DNA of 64,000 nucleotides from Setophaga petechia. Taxonomy: Eukaryota > Chordata > Aves > Passeriformes > Parulidae. Location of the stretch: the NCBI GenBank assembly GCA_024362935.1, contig JANCRA010000016.1, positions 19,327,165 through 19,391,164 on the forward strand, read 5' to 3'. The translations under genes were made by a program, and so were the position numbers. The notes under the pieces were generated by a model that was not told the origin of the DNA, made no database searches, and saw only the letters and a program-made list of their open reading frames with translations. Below are positions 10,976-23,621 of this stretch, piece after piece. Numbering within the stretch: the first letter of the stretch is position 1; each line of letters starts with the position of its first letter.

Positions 10976-11375
10976 CTGTGGATGTCACTGTCACATCTTC
11001 TGAAAAATCCTCTTGGCCCAGGATTTCTCTCCTGGGAAGCTGAGAAGCCTCAGAGAAAAAGGAAAACAATATTATCTCATTTGTTTCTCCTGCGTTTTGA
11101 TGCTTTGGAATGTGGTTTGGAGATTGTTTATCCAACATGTGAATTGTTTTAACTTAATGACAAATCACAGCCCAGCTGTGTCAGGGCTCTGGAGAGAGTC
11201 ACAAGTTTATCATTGGTATCTTGTTAAGCCTTCTGTCTGTATCCTTTCTCTATTCTTTAGTATAGCATTCTTTAATATAATATCATAAAATAATAAATTA
11301 GCCCTCTAAGAACATGGAGACAGATTCATCATTTCCTTCCTGCCATGGGGACCCCAGAAAATACCACATATAGAT
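10976..11375 (+). mobile_element. Older LTR, third type, boundaries approximate
   Basis: The segment from TGTGGATGTCACTGTCACAT onward resembles the first LTR family in layout (TCTGAAAAATCCT..., GCTGAGAAGCC...). It also has a TAAAATAATAAATTAG polyadenylation region near 11290, followed by a GGGGACCCCAG-like tail. I recognise this as a common songbird LTR type, from memory. I could not fix the ends or find an exact target-site duplication, so the coordinates are estimates. Confidence 0.65.
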
Positions 11376-11597
11376 TTGAGCTTAGGCTATAGTCTTTTAA
11401 AAGCAGAACTAAACATATAATTTACAACTGTATAATACAATGTATAGTAATTTAAAATTACAGGTAAAGATGTGAAACAACAGGTCCTCAAAAATGAGTG
11501 CATGGCACTTTCCTCACCAAGGTACCATTCACTACCTGTAGTTTCTGACCTTTTACAATTTGCAATCTATGTTAATGTTATCCTTTATTTCAAAACA

Positions 11598-12081
11598 GAC
11601 AATGTGCAAGCAGTTTAACAAATCTGAACAAGAGGCTAAGCCAAGCTTTCCTAAGAGCAGCCAGTGCAGCTTGCCTTAGAACAGGTGCAGGATACCAGGG
11701 GCTGAGCAGTGAGCACAGCCCCAAAGATCACAAATCCCTCAGCACAGGGACTGTTCTCTTCTCATGCTGTGCTGCTGTACACTCTGAATATTCAAATATG
11801 TACTTGCACTCAGGTCAAAGTTAAACAGGTTTCTCATCCATTTGTGGTGCTAAACATTACAGAATCAGTAATTCAGCAGTCTAAGGCAAAGATTCACTGG
11901 CTCAGTGGCACCTGCCAAGTTTCTGCCCTCCTATGGCAATATGAATAAAAAATAGTACATTTTGCATGACCTTTATGAAAAGGTGTGAATTCAGCTGTCA
12001 TAAGCAACTACCATAAAAACAACAACATGGGAACCTGCACTTCTGCTTTGGTTTTGAGTCATGAATCACTCAGGCCTCAAA
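11598..12081 (+). repeat. Dispersed duplication, copy B (484 bp)
   Basis: Same-orientation partner of 7646-8129, 3952 bp downstream, identical in length and about 99% identical by eye. The LTR cluster lies between the two copies. Flanks are unrelated on both sides (left TTTCAAAACA, right CCTTTCTCCTC). Confidence 0.95.
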
Positions 12082-12327
12082 CCTTTCTCCTCAATATTCT
12101 ACAGTGGGTTCACATTTCCCTTCAAACTACTTATCCCATAAAATCCAGGATACAACAGGCCACGTGCCCAGTCCCCACTGAGACTGTCTGCAATGTGAAC
12201 ACTTCCAGCTTGAACATGACATGAAATCCATCATCCACCTCTGCCTCAGTGCCTGCAAATAAAGTCATTGCCAGTATGGCTGATAGAAGCTGAGATTCAT
12301 GTCCAGGGTTGGTCCATGAGCTGAAGA

Positions 12328-12363
12328 GGCAATAAAACAACAAAAGGCAATAAAACAACAAAA
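12328..12363. repeat. 18-bp tandem dimer
   Basis: GGCAATAAAACAACAAAA occurs twice head to tail. A GAGAGAGA run follows near 12387-12400. Confidence 0.85.
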
Positions 12364-12595
12364 GTAATCTTTCAGTGGGCAGGTAAGAGAGAGAGAGAGA
12401 AGAAAAATAACCAATCCCACAAGAAAACAGCACCAGATTCTGCTGTTGGTACAATTCCTTCAGAGCACGTTACCCACACAGGGCACCTGCCATTGTGAGG
12501 GTGTAAAGCTGAAGCTGCCTGCAGTTAACAAAGCTTGCCAGTAAATCTGCTCACTGCAGAGCTGTGGCTCACTCACCCTGCAGCAGACAAAACAT

Positions 12596-12769
12596 TCAGT
12601 TTATTTCTTTGGCATGGCTAACAGCCAGTTTGCCAGCTTTCCACACACACTGCTGAAGGCTGGCCTGCTCTGTGCTGGCATCCAAAGGGTCAGTGGACTC
12701 ATAGTTCAGAGTCCAGACCCAAAGTGTTGAAAACCCAGCTTCAACAGATAGAAAATTTGGATCTTCCAT
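12596..12769 (-). other. Coding-like 57-codon open frame (minus strand)
   Basis: From the ATG at 12769-12767 the minus strand reads 57 codons to TGA at 12598-12596, beginning MEDPNFLSVEAGFSTLWVWT and containing STDPLDASTEQASLQQC. A consensus 5' splice site GCAGG|GTGAGT follows close after the stop (near 12578). An in-frame TGA lies 9 codons before the ATG. It could be a terminal exon with a spliced UTR, a fragment of a decayed gene, or chance. I recognise no family. Confidence 0.2.
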
Positions 12770-12823
12770 TTTTGTACTATCCTCATTACTTCAGTAGAAT
12801 GAAGAGCTTCCTTTTAAAGAGCA

Positions 12824-14611
12824 GTGCTTGGTAAAATTTCCATATCTTCACACCAAGTTGTTAAAACACTTAATTTAGGCAACACATTAACTATCCCACA
12901 AGGAAACACACCAAATCACAACTATATTAAATATTCAAAGTTCATGGTAGCATATAAATTTATGATGTATGGAGTGAGAAAGTATTTTGAACTCAAACCA
13001 GAATGATACAAAACAAATTTAAATTCCTTTCTGTAGCATACCAACAAAGCTTTGACGGGCCAGGCCTGCATTACAGAGAATTTCCAAACAAACAAACAGA
13101 CAGCACCAGTCCCAGACCTCCTGAGAATGAAATCTGGTTACCAAACAAAATGCAGCTTCACTGAGGTGTGGGGGAAGTGATTCTGGCCCAACTCTAAATA
13201 CATACACATATGTACACATATGTTATTTCAGACATGCAAGCACACGTGGCCTTCTTCCAGAGCTCACCATGACCTTGGCTGGGTCTCTCCACACTCCATC
13301 AATTCAGCACACTCATGTTTCCAACACAGTCAAGGTGAGAAGCTTCCACCAGGAGGAAATCCATTGTATAGATACACCCCAGGGTGAAAACCCCATCAGC
13401 ACTTGGGAAAAGACACAACTTCAGCACACTAGGAAATGTGGAGAACATCCAATAAACCATTTCTGGGGGAAGGAAAGGCCAAGGCACAACTTGTTGATTT
13501 TCTTGCATGCTTGCAGCTCATGTTCTCCCAGTACCAGGACTTGGTATCAAGTCTGCCATACAAAATTTCAACATTAGCCATGATTTCTAAGCTACTTTCA
13601 ACACACCTCCCTCTCCAAATCACAGCCATTTACACAAGTGAGTGAAGACACATCAAACAGATGAAGAAGCTCAGTGTCTGCCTCCTGCATTCACTTCCTG
13701 AAGGAGGTACATGTCCTTGGATGTGACTGTGGGAAGGGGAATTTGAGAGGCAGCTTTAATCATGACTACTTATTAGTGTTCCTCAGCAAGGGAGATTCAG
13801 TATGTTTACAGACTGCACACATTACTGCTGTTCACTACAGCAAAAATGCATAAAGCAGTTCCCTTTCTGCCTGATTTGCCTTGGAGGACATCAAGTTAAC
13901 ATTTCAGAAAGAAACAGCAGTTCTTTAACTATGCAGCTGCCAAATCAATTCTTTCTGATTCTAACATGCTTTGAATTTCATAAGATCTTTCCACAGACAT
14001 AAATCTTTCAGTCCCAAGCACTTCCTGTCATTTTAATTACTTCCCTTCAAGTCCCCTAAAGAACAAAAATGATGCTTTGCAGTGCTCACAGACAGGATGA
14101 ACAGCACTTACTGTGTCCTAGGGGAGAACACTGTCAGGAAGGGCTATTTAAGGGGGGGAAGGAGGAGAGGCAGTGCTGGAAAACACATACCTAAGAAATG
14201 CATACAGTTAATACTCGATTGAAATTAAAACATGAGAAGCTCAACCTCCTTCTCACTCCCCCCTTCCAGTAAATGGAGGAGAGATGCCTTTTCTTGACAC
14301 ACTGAGCTTTCCAAGCACACATTTCTGGAATGAAACAGCACCTGAGTTACATTGGAGCACATGAAATAATCCTTTACAAGCTGCTTCCTCTACTCTAGAT
14401 ATGTGGTGGTCTTTGATCAAGGGGTTTTTATATAAATCTATTAATTCAATAGGGTAAAAAGCAAGCAAGTCTCCATCACACTTGTGCACTGATATGGTTT
14501 GAACCACATCAGATGTGCACACAGCCTGTCAAACCCCAAGTAATGTCCTTTCCACTCACCCCCACACAGGAGCTGCTTCCATTTCCCATCTCCTACCTCA
14601 CTGTGGCTCAC
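12824..14611. other. Non-coding stretch, no gene seen
   Basis: Overlapping short open frames on both strands around 13270-13650 do not resemble a known protein. A + strand pseudo-exon at about 13231-13334 is noted under rejected items. Confidence 0.5.
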
Positions 14612-14669
14612 CTTGAAGCTACCTCCTGTAAGCTCCCTCCACACACCAGCCCACACTCCCATAATCTTG
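14612..14669 (-). other. Weak candidate small exon (minus strand)
   Basis: AAATTTCCTCACAG ends at 14670 on the minus strand. It is followed by one base plus 19 open codons (KIMGVWAGVWRELTGGSFK) and a consensus 5' splice site TTCAAG|GTGAGC at 14612/14611. The 3' splice site has only a short pyrimidine tract. Listed because both splice sites and the frame agree, but pseudo-exons like this are frequent. Confidence 0.15.
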
Positions 14670-14699
14670 CTGTGAGGAAATTTCAATCAGGTCACCCCC

Positions 14700-17600
14700 G
14701 AGGCAAATTGCTAAAGAGAAAGCATTGTTTGCATTCATGTCAACTGAGCTACTTAAACACTGCAAAAGAACTTCAAGCACTCAATCCCAGTCACTCAGAG
14801 CTGGCTTCAGCTGTTTGAGGTGACTGTGGACCTGCAACACTGCAGGTGGAGACAATGCCCTTTACCTGCCTCTGAGAAGAGGGTTGGCATGGTTGCCCTG
14901 TACAGCTGCAGAATTTCATGCTAAAAAAACCCAAAAAAACTCCAAACAAAATCACCAAACACAAAAAAATTAGAACAGAACTACTCAGCATTTTCAACAT
15001 GTCAGCAGCACACCAAACTGTTTGTATGAAGAATGAACTGACTTCTAATACTCTGAATAACAGAGATCCCAGAAAGATGTATTTACACTGATTTTCCATT
15101 CATTGTCCTGGGGTTGAAGCCAAAAAACCAACTAAATCAAGCAATTTTCCTATCTGGTCTTTATGAAACACTACCATCAGTGTGCACAGAATGAAGGCTT
15201 TAGAAAGGAAGAGGTGAAACATTGCATTCTTAGCTCCAGTCAGCATATTGCATTTCAGTATTTTCACAATAACATACAGTTGATATCCAAAGCTAATTCC
15301 AAAAGTTTTTTCCTGCAACGTCTGCCCAAGGGACTGATTCCACTGCATTAGAAAAGCACATCTGAAGTGTTTATTGCTTCCAGATTTTGAAAGGAGAAAT
15401 TACTGTTATAACTCAGCTGAGTCATCTTAACAGCTCTGCTAAAATCTCTCTGGTTTTCATCCCAAAGTCTCACTTCAGAACAGACATGCTTCCTGTGCAT
15501 TAATTCTCCAAGCATATAAAGCCCATATTCAACGTTTTGGCAAAAAATAGATTTAACAAGGAAGATGAATGCAACCCAAGACTTACAGTGCAGGCTACTT
15601 GAAACACATAGCAAACTTTGGGGACCTTCACTTACTGCACACAACACTCCCTAACTTCCTTCCACTCTCTGCCAAAAAGCCAAAACACCACATTCAGAAT
15701 CTGCACAAAAAGCAAAATTTGATAATCATGACCTGTGTCCAATTCTGCATTTAATGGTTTTATTGGATCAAGTCAGCACAGAGGTGACAGCTGAGCTCAG
15801 AGCTGCAGACACACCAGCTGTGTCACAGAGCCACAGCCCATGCAGGCACAATGCAGTTAATGCAAATAAAGCTGATGTGGAGCTTCAGATCTGGAGGTCC
15901 AGTAATGCAACAGCTCAGCTACAGACTGAACCCAGCAACCAGGGAACAGGAACTAATCAGAGATGGGAAAAAAATCTGAAACTTCTGGAAAAAGGCAGAG
16001 ATTTTAAAATTAAAATAAAAGAGTCTATCAAGAATGCAAGTGACTGTTGAATGCAACAACTAAAATACCTGCTCAGTAGCACTCACTCTGGTCACAGACA
16101 CAGAAATGTATGAATCAACATTAAATAAGTGATTAGCACAAGATTACACATGAGCCATTTGGGATGAACAGAGCAAGTGAGCATGTTCATGAAAACTGGT
16201 GAAATAATGCAACTGTACTTTGTAGGTAACATTTAACAGGCCAAGTGGCAATATCTGAATTCAACTTGCATTTTTATTGCCCTGTTTCTAAATCTGTGGT
16301 TTAGATATTAAATGGGTTTTATCATAACAACTTTCAAGTACTGCTCACTATGCTTTAGGTGATAGATGCCACTTGTGCCACAGTGCACTCTGGAAGCAAA
16401 GCTCCTGACTTGTCTGAAAATTCAGAGCAGCCCAACTCAGAGCTGTTCTGGATTTCCTTTCACTGCAGCTGCTCTCATGAATGATTAACACTCAAGTCTT
16501 CTACAACTGTGTGTTACTGGCTCCTTGGACAGCACTTAGCTGTAGGAGCAGATGGACCACAAGCTTTTGGAAGCAATTCTGCCAGGAATGTCCCAGCCAA
16601 ATGCTCTTTTTGGACTGGCATGGGGAGAAGCATGTGGGAAGAAACACACCTCTGGGTGACATGCTGGCCACTTGGAATGCTGCCCTGAAGTGGCAAATAT
16701 TTACAGAGGAAACTTTCTCATGGTTAGAATGTGACAGGGGACACATCAGTCAGAGTGTGGAAAATGACAGATCAATTCCTGTGTTTGAAGCACCACTGTA
16801 GGATCAAACACTAAATGCTGATGACATTGGTGTAGCTTCAGAAACACAACAGGCAGAGGAGCAAAGTTTTAGCAATGTAAAATACTCCATTCTATAATAT
16901 CCAATTCTTCTGAAATATTTCTGAATGGCTGGAGGGGAGAGGCTCCCCCTCAGGGAACAGACCAAGGATCAGGGTCTCAAATCTGAAGAAATTCCCACAC
17001 TTGCCTAGAACTTAGCCAGTGCTCTTGAGAAAAGCTCATCTATTCTGGCATTTTTGTTACCCCTTGTATCTTTGCAGCTGCACAGAAATCTGTGAAGGTG
17101 CAGAGTATCAGCCTCTGATTGCATGGACCCAGAAATGAAGGCTTAAAAAATTCAGGTGACAGAAAAGATTTTTTCACAATAACCAGATGGTTGAGGAAGT
17201 AAAAAAACCTTATGATGGACAGTCTGTGTCTCTGAGCTTTTATGCCTTCTTGCCCCAAGGACATATATGCCTGCAGTGACAGAATTAGTTCAATTAAATT
17301 ATAATATTGAACTTCTAGTCAAAGGAAAAGCAAGAGAAAAAAATGGGTAAAAACCAGAAGTGAAGGTTTTTTCATTTCCTTATTCCATGATTTTCCCTGG
17401 ACATATGGGTATGTATCATGTTAACAATCCTAACCTGTAACACAGGCAGCAGAGAGAACATTCACACAATGGTAAGACAAAAAACTAATCTGATAAGTAA
17501 TACTGATACATGAAATAAGAGTTCAGAGGAAATGCCTCTGTACAAAGGAAGTGCTGTACAACTATCACAGAGCAGACTTTTAACACAACAAAATCAAAAT

Positions 17601-18329
17601 TTACAACAACATCAAGATAACAGTAGAAGCATCAATGAACAGCTGAATGTGCAGAGCTGCTGCCCTGCCCTCTGCTCCAGTGGCACTGCCAGGTCCTGCA
17701 GTGTGGCACTGCCAGGTCCTGGCTGCACAAAACCTCCACAGCAATCAGGCTCTGGGAAGGAAGGGACACCCAGCCATGCCACCTGCCCCAGGGCTGCAAT
17801 GCTAACACAATAAAAGACATTCTTGAGAATTCCAGAGATGGAAGTAGCTGCAAAGAGGAGCAGTGTAAAAACAACCAGGACCTTGGCAACTTCAGGGCTT
17901 TCATAAAAGGCAGCCAAATATACCCTCACAAAAACAAAAACACAGTAGCTCTCCTCAAGGTCATGGGGTGGTTTATAATTCTCCCAGAAAATTCTGTGCT
18001 CTCTGCTTGATCCCAGTTTCTCTGAAGTGTTCATCTTCAAGTAGCAAAGGTTTTTTCCCCCTTAGCTTTCATTGCCAGCAGCAACTGCTCCACAGCAGCT
18101 TTGCAGTTCCCCCTTCCAGGCACTGCTTTGAAACAACCAATTTCAGGACATGTTCCAAGGCATCTCTCATTCTCCACAGGGGGTTTAGAAGCACTCCCAG
18201 CTTTCCCACTGGTCCAAAACCCAAGCAGTTGTTTGTGTCATGTGATCCATTTTCACTGTTTGCATGAATGCTGTCACCCCTCTGAGGGCTGGAGGAAGCT
18301 GTCAGCCTTTAAATGGGCAATTCCAGCAG
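14700..18329. other. Non-coding stretch, no gene seen
   Basis: It holds unique AT-rich sequence. A 98-codon + frame at 15754-16050 and a 106-codon + frame at 16481-16801 are open but match nothing I recognise. No RNA gene or mobile element is seen. Confidence 0.5.
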
Positions 18330-19075
18330 AGATGCCAAACTCGAGATCCCTAAACTGCCAGAGATGCCCTAAACTGCCAGAGATGCCCTAAACTGCCAGA
18401 GATGCCCTAAACTAAACGACCAGAGATGCCCTAAACTAAACGACCAGAGATGCCCTAAACTGCCAAACCAGAGGTGCCCTAAACTAAACTGCCAGAGATG
18501 CCCTAAACTGCCAAACCAGAGATGCCCATACCTACCAGAGATGCCCTAACCTGCCAGAGATGCCCTAAACTGCCAAACCAGAGATGCCCTAAACTAAACT
18601 ACCAGAGATGCTCTAACCTACCAAACCAGAGATGCCCTAAACTGCCAAACCAGAGATGCCCTAACCTACCAAACCAGAGATGCCCTAAACTACCAGAGAT
18701 GCCCTAACCCACCAAACCAGAGATGCCCTAAACTGCCAAACCAGAGATGCCCTAACCTGCCAGAGATGCCCTAAACACCAGAGATGCCCTAACCTGCCAA
18801 ACCAGAGATGTCCATACCTACCAGAGATGCCCTAAACTGCCAAATCAGAGATGCCCTAACCTGCCAGAGATGCCCTAAACTGCCAGAGCTGCCCTAACCT
18901 GCCAAACCAGAGATGCCCTCAACAACCAGAGATGCCCTAACCTGCCAAACCAGAGGTGCCCTAACCCACCACACCAGAGATGCCCTCAACAACCAGAGAT
19001 GCCCTAAACTGCCAAACCAGAGATGCCCATACCTATCAGAGATGCCCTAAACTACCAGAGATGCCCATACCTACC
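18330..19075. repeat. Minisatellite with 18-24-bp modular units
   Basis: The array is built from CAGAGATGCCCTAAACTGC-like units, with an optional AAACC spacer (CCAAACCAGAGATGCCC) and variants ATGCCCATACCTACC, GCCCTAACCTGCC and GCCCTCAACAACC. More than 30 short units occur in mixed order. It reads as Arg-Cys-Pro-Lys-Leu-Pro-type peptides in one frame, which is a repeat artefact. Confidence 0.95.
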
Positions 19076-22000
19076 CTCTGAAGAAGACACCATATGTGCA
19101 ACCCTAGTGCACAGTGAGCTGAATGCCCACAGTGACAGCAGTAAAATCTTACTCAAGTTAATTGTACCTCCAGATCTTCCTTTGTGGCTGCAAAATCCCT
19201 GCTTTAACCCAGTCATGCAGAAGAAACTTCCACTGCAGTTCCAGGGCTTTATTTCACAGCAGCATTGTGCACAGCAACAGGAGCTGGAGAATGAGAAGAC
19301 ACTGTCAACAAGCAGAGCACGTTTCAGCCACATGCTCAAATTCCAGCTGGGACCTTATTCCAATGCACTGCACTGGGTGATGGGATTGAACAATACTTGA
19401 ATTTAGCCCAGAGGAAAAAAATTCATGTTTCTGTGGGTTTGAACTAGAAAATCTAAATTTTCAAACGTCCCTGCTCCAAATTAAATATTCACACAAAAAG
19501 AAATTTCCAATAATGAGACAGTTTCCAGAAAAGTTATGAGGACTATTTGATTCAGTCTCCCAAGGAATTTGCCTTCCCACACAAGCTGTAAATTTGAATG
19601 ATACTCAGAATAGTTCTTTTTCTATCCTTTCTGTAACTAAGACTTGTAGACACTACTGTCAGAATGTTCATCAACAAGCAGCCAACTTTCCAAACAAAAG
19701 TAAATTTAAAAACCAGAAATAGTGATTCCAAGACAATTAATTACTGTGCTATTTGATACCTGCTAAAGATAACTGGAAATTTGAGTTCTTTTTCTAGACA
19801 ACTAGACATCCTGGTATTGCTCTTAAAATTATTTCTAAGGAATGTATAGTGTTGGAATAAAAACTGAATAGAGGAGCTCTCTGTGGGAAAACTGCTTGCA
19901 AGGGTTGTTTTGCTGTTAGTAGAAGGTTGGGGGGACATTTCTTTTTCTTAAATCAAGCTGTTGTGAAAGTTAATCCTTTCTTACAAAAATAGTTCTGAAA
20001 AAATCAGGTATTTTCAACCAGTATGCAGAGTGTTCTTCACTTAGCAGCTAAATTCTGGATGCACCATGGCAGGCAGGTGTGGCAGACCATGCTCAGAGAG
20101 CTAACTGGTAAATCAGTGAATCAGCTGATTTAGCTTGGCCTACACTGTGCAAGAAAGGGGCACCAGAACTGCACCCCAGCTCACAGCACAGCCCTGCACT
20201 GCTGCTGCATTTCCTACCTAACTCCAAATGTTTCTGGAAATGTTTTCATCTAGAGATGGGGGAGAGAAAAAAAAATCACTGGCATGCACTAGCCAAGATT
20301 AATACCTTTTGTACCTTTTAATATGCTATGCATGCTTTGTTAGAGCATTTTTAGATGATTTCAGGTAATTTGACAGCTATGCTGGTTAAAGCCACAGTTG
20401 AATCACTTCTGACTCTGGCATGGTTTGTTCCATACAAGGCTTTCCTCTGCCTTGCTTGATCCAGTCTAAGATGAACCTGCAGAAAAGGAATTTGCAAAAC
20501 AAGGCAGAGAAAGGTGAATATGTACATTTTTAGCATTACTAGCCAAGAGAGCTCTTTGGGCATGCTAAATGACAGCCTAGGCAAGGGGAAGGAAAAGTAA
20601 AACAGATTCTAATTCTGGAGTTCCACATGGAGCTGTGAGCATGATGAAGAGGCAGGCACACACTGAAATCTAGGCCATGAAATACCACCTCATCTACATG
20701 CAGATTTCTGGAAAGACAAAGTGGAGGAGCTTAAAGTCAATGAACCAAAGCTCACTGATTCTTTCCTACATTCTCAAAGATAAAACACAGTCCTTTCAAA
20801 CAATAGGAACAACCAGCAAGCAAAAGAGGCAACCAATTTCCATCAGGCTCTCCAGATGGGGAGATTTTCAAATCTGGAACCTGTTGACTACTTGTAATTA
20901 TCCTCAATCAGGGAAATCTAAGTTTTAAAATGTTCTTAGCAACATTTAACTGTTTATCTTCATCATTTCTAGCCTACCTGGTAAACAACCTTGACTACAA
21001 ATAGCTTTATTCAAAATTATTTATTTATTGAGTGGAACACCAAAACCAACTCACACGTGTCCTAGGAGGAAGCTGGCACCCTGTTCCCTTCCTGTTTGCT
21101 GCCTCCCAGAGCTGACATCATTCCTCATGGCTGCCCACAATTCCTTATAAACATCCATAACTTAACTACAGCTCTGCAGAGAAAACCTGACAGCCAAGGC
21201 CATTTCTGGAATATCAGCTTGTAACCAACATATCTGAGAGCATCTGCAATGCAGAAAAACCCAGCCAAGGGCAGAGTTTGCTGTCCCACACTGAAGGTCA
21301 TTGATGCTCCCAGGTTTCCTCTGTAAAATCCCTGTGCATTTGCAGTTTGCCAAGCTGCCCCTTCCTGCCTGTGCCTCTCCTCACTGTGTGATGTGCTCAG
21401 TCAGGAGAACCCTGCATGAAAACTGCAATGGTTTAAAAACCAAGCAAAATCCAGCTAGGTTAGGCCATTTTCTTACCTCTGGAATACAACAGAATACAAG
21501 AGAAGTTCAGCTATAGAAAGTTAAAACTTGAACAAAGGACAAAGGCCAAACACCAGTGTCTTTCATTTCAGCACTTGCATACTATAAAATGCAATGAAAT
21601 TCAGTTGCAGCAACTCAGGCTTTCTTATGTCATTATTGCTACTCTGTGCCACATTTCAATGTGTCTATGCCACATATGACAAGACAAAATTTAATTAGAA
21701 TGCTAAATTCCATACAATAATTACACAAAAATTGTAACCAACCATGTGTTTCTCCATTACCATTCAATGAACATATTCCACTATGGACACCACAGTACAA
21801 TTTCAACCATTTCTGCCATCAAATGGAATAGATTAGGGCATTACATGACAATCATGACAGCCTACAACTTACACTCTGATCCCTTGTTACTTAAGCAAAT
21901 CCATAGTCCCCACAAACTTAACATTACCATTTAGCCTCCTCAATTGATTTGCTTCACATTAATTTCATTAAACCAGCTCCTATACCCCTAATAGTACCTC

Positions 22001-22928
22001 AGGAGAATGTAAAAATAAATTAAAATTAAATTACACTACCACATAAAAATAACTGTTTAGAAGGTATTTTTATAAAAAAAAAATCAAAGTCCTTATTTTC
22101 AAAAACTAGATTTCAAATGCTGCACTTCTGGGCTCTGCTGTAAGGATATATTTAGTGCTGATATCTGCTCTCCTCTCAGATTACACTATTTCAATCTAAA
22201 AGGCAATGCACGTGCTCAGGAGAGCTGTTAGGAGTAAACATGGAAGTCCTGATGGAAAGCTCCTGTGGACTAGGTTAAGCTGTATAGAGATATAAAATCA
22301 GGAATTCCAAGGGAGAACTTGGACACCTGGTTTGTCACCCTTTCCTGCCTGCACTAATTCCTCAGTGAAGGGTGGGAATGGATTCATTGCTGTCCTCTCA
22401 GTGGGGAAGACCCTTTCTCCACCAGCTTTAGACATAAACAAGGCCACCACAGCCTCAGTAAGGCCCAGATAAAAGCAAAGTCCTGTGGTTTCCAAGCCCT
22501 TTACCCTTGAAAGGGCAGCCAACCACACAAACCACAAAAGGAAGGGGACCAGAACTGAGTACTCCTTTTGTATCTAAACCTATGAAATTTTTCACAGCCT
22601 TGCACAGGTGCTTGATAGCTTGAGATTGCTTCAGCTGCCTTGGCTCTGTGGATATGAGACAGTAACAGTGCCCTCTCCAAAGCAAATACACAGCCTTGGG
22701 AAGGACCAGAATGACTGGGCAGCCTGAAGGGCACAGGGGAGAAAGCTGAAGGGGAAGATAAAGAGGAGGGCTTGGCAGCAATTCCTCCTTCCATGGAGTG
22801 CCTATGAATAAACTGTGTGTGCATTGACACTGGATGATAAGGAGCCTGAGACACAACTGCAGGAGGGTGAACACCTGGGAAAGCTCCTTCAGTGCCTCTC
22901 CAAAACAGCTGCTTTGAGCAAGGCAGTC
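19076..22928. other. Non-coding stretch, no gene seen
   Basis: Unique AT-rich DNA with scattered short open frames (for example 125 codons + at 19023-19400, which begins inside the minisatellite). No supportable gene, RNA or mobile element. Confidence 0.5.
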
Positions 22929-23319
22929 TGTCACAGACATTCTTTGTGAAAAATCCTTTCTGTAGGATTTTTCCTGCTGGAGCTGAGAGGCTCGGTGGCA
23001 AATGTAAACAATTATTATCTGCTGCTGTGGAAAGCAACAGGTGCACCTGGGATTGGTCCCTGTGGATGTTTGGATTTACTGACCACTCATGGTGGAGCTG
23101 CTCTCGCTCTCTGCAGACACAGACCTTTGTTATTCTTCTTTCTATCTCCTTCTTGGCTTAGCCAGCTTCTGAAGAAGCTCCTTCCTTTTCTATCTCTATG
23201 TAGAATAGTTATAATGTTATATATATATATATCATAATATAATAAATCAAGCCTTCTGACCATGGAATCAAGATCCTGCCTCTTCCATCCTCAACAAACC
23301 CCTCTGACCACTGACAACA
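22929..23319 (+). mobile_element. Endogenous retrovirus solo LTR, copy 3 of the first family
   Basis: This 391-bp element begins TGTCACAGACATTCTTTGTG and ends CTGACAACA, matching the LTRs at 9225 and 9911. The slight length gain is in the TATATATATATATC stretch near 23220. AATAAATCAAG supplies the polyadenylation signal. The flanking hexamers GCAGTC and TCAGTG share only CAGT, so any target-site duplication has decayed or the ends are shifted. Confidence 0.88.
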
Positions 23320-23408
23320 TCAGTGCACTGCAGAACCACAGCTTCTGCTGACTCCCTGGGCTTTGGTATGAGGGAAAAGTCACCCATTTGCTGACCATGC
23401 TCAGAGCT

Positions 23409-23588
23409 CAGATTTTCAGTTGAACCAACTTCACCTGGATGCAATGGAAATAAATACAGCCCCTCACTTGTACCTAAATCAATGTTAGGAGGATTAAGCA
23501 GATTTTCAGTTGAACCAACTTCACCTGGATGAAATGGAAATAAATACAGCCCTTCACTTGTACCCAAATCAATGTTAGGAGTATTAAT
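23409..23588. repeat. 90-bp tandem dimer
   Basis: Two 90-bp copies begin CAGATTTTCAGTTGAACCAA and differ at only a few bases (GATGCAATG/GATGAAATG, CCCCTC/CCCTTC, ACCTAA/ACCCAA, GGAGGATT/GGAGTATT). A minus-strand 99-codon frame across it is an artefact of the repeat. Confidence 0.93.
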
Positions 23589-23621
23589 ACTTAAGTATTA
23601 AACACAGTATTAACTGTGTTT
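23584..23621. repeat. Overlapping perfect palindrome and hairpin
   Basis: 23584-23601 is a perfect 18-bp palindrome, TTAATACTTAAGTATTAA. Overlapping it, AAACACAG (23600-23607) pairs with CTGTGTTT (23614-23621) around a 6-nt TATTAA loop. It lies at the downstream end of the 90-bp dimer. Confidence 0.9.

Noticed and set aside
13231..13334. + strand exon-like segment (TATTTCAG ... GTCAAG|GTGAGA, open frame)
   Set aside because: Both splice sites look acceptable and the frame is open, but the peptide is low-complexity Ser/His-rich and on the opposite strand to my other candidates. It serves as a warning that pseudo-exons are easy to find here.
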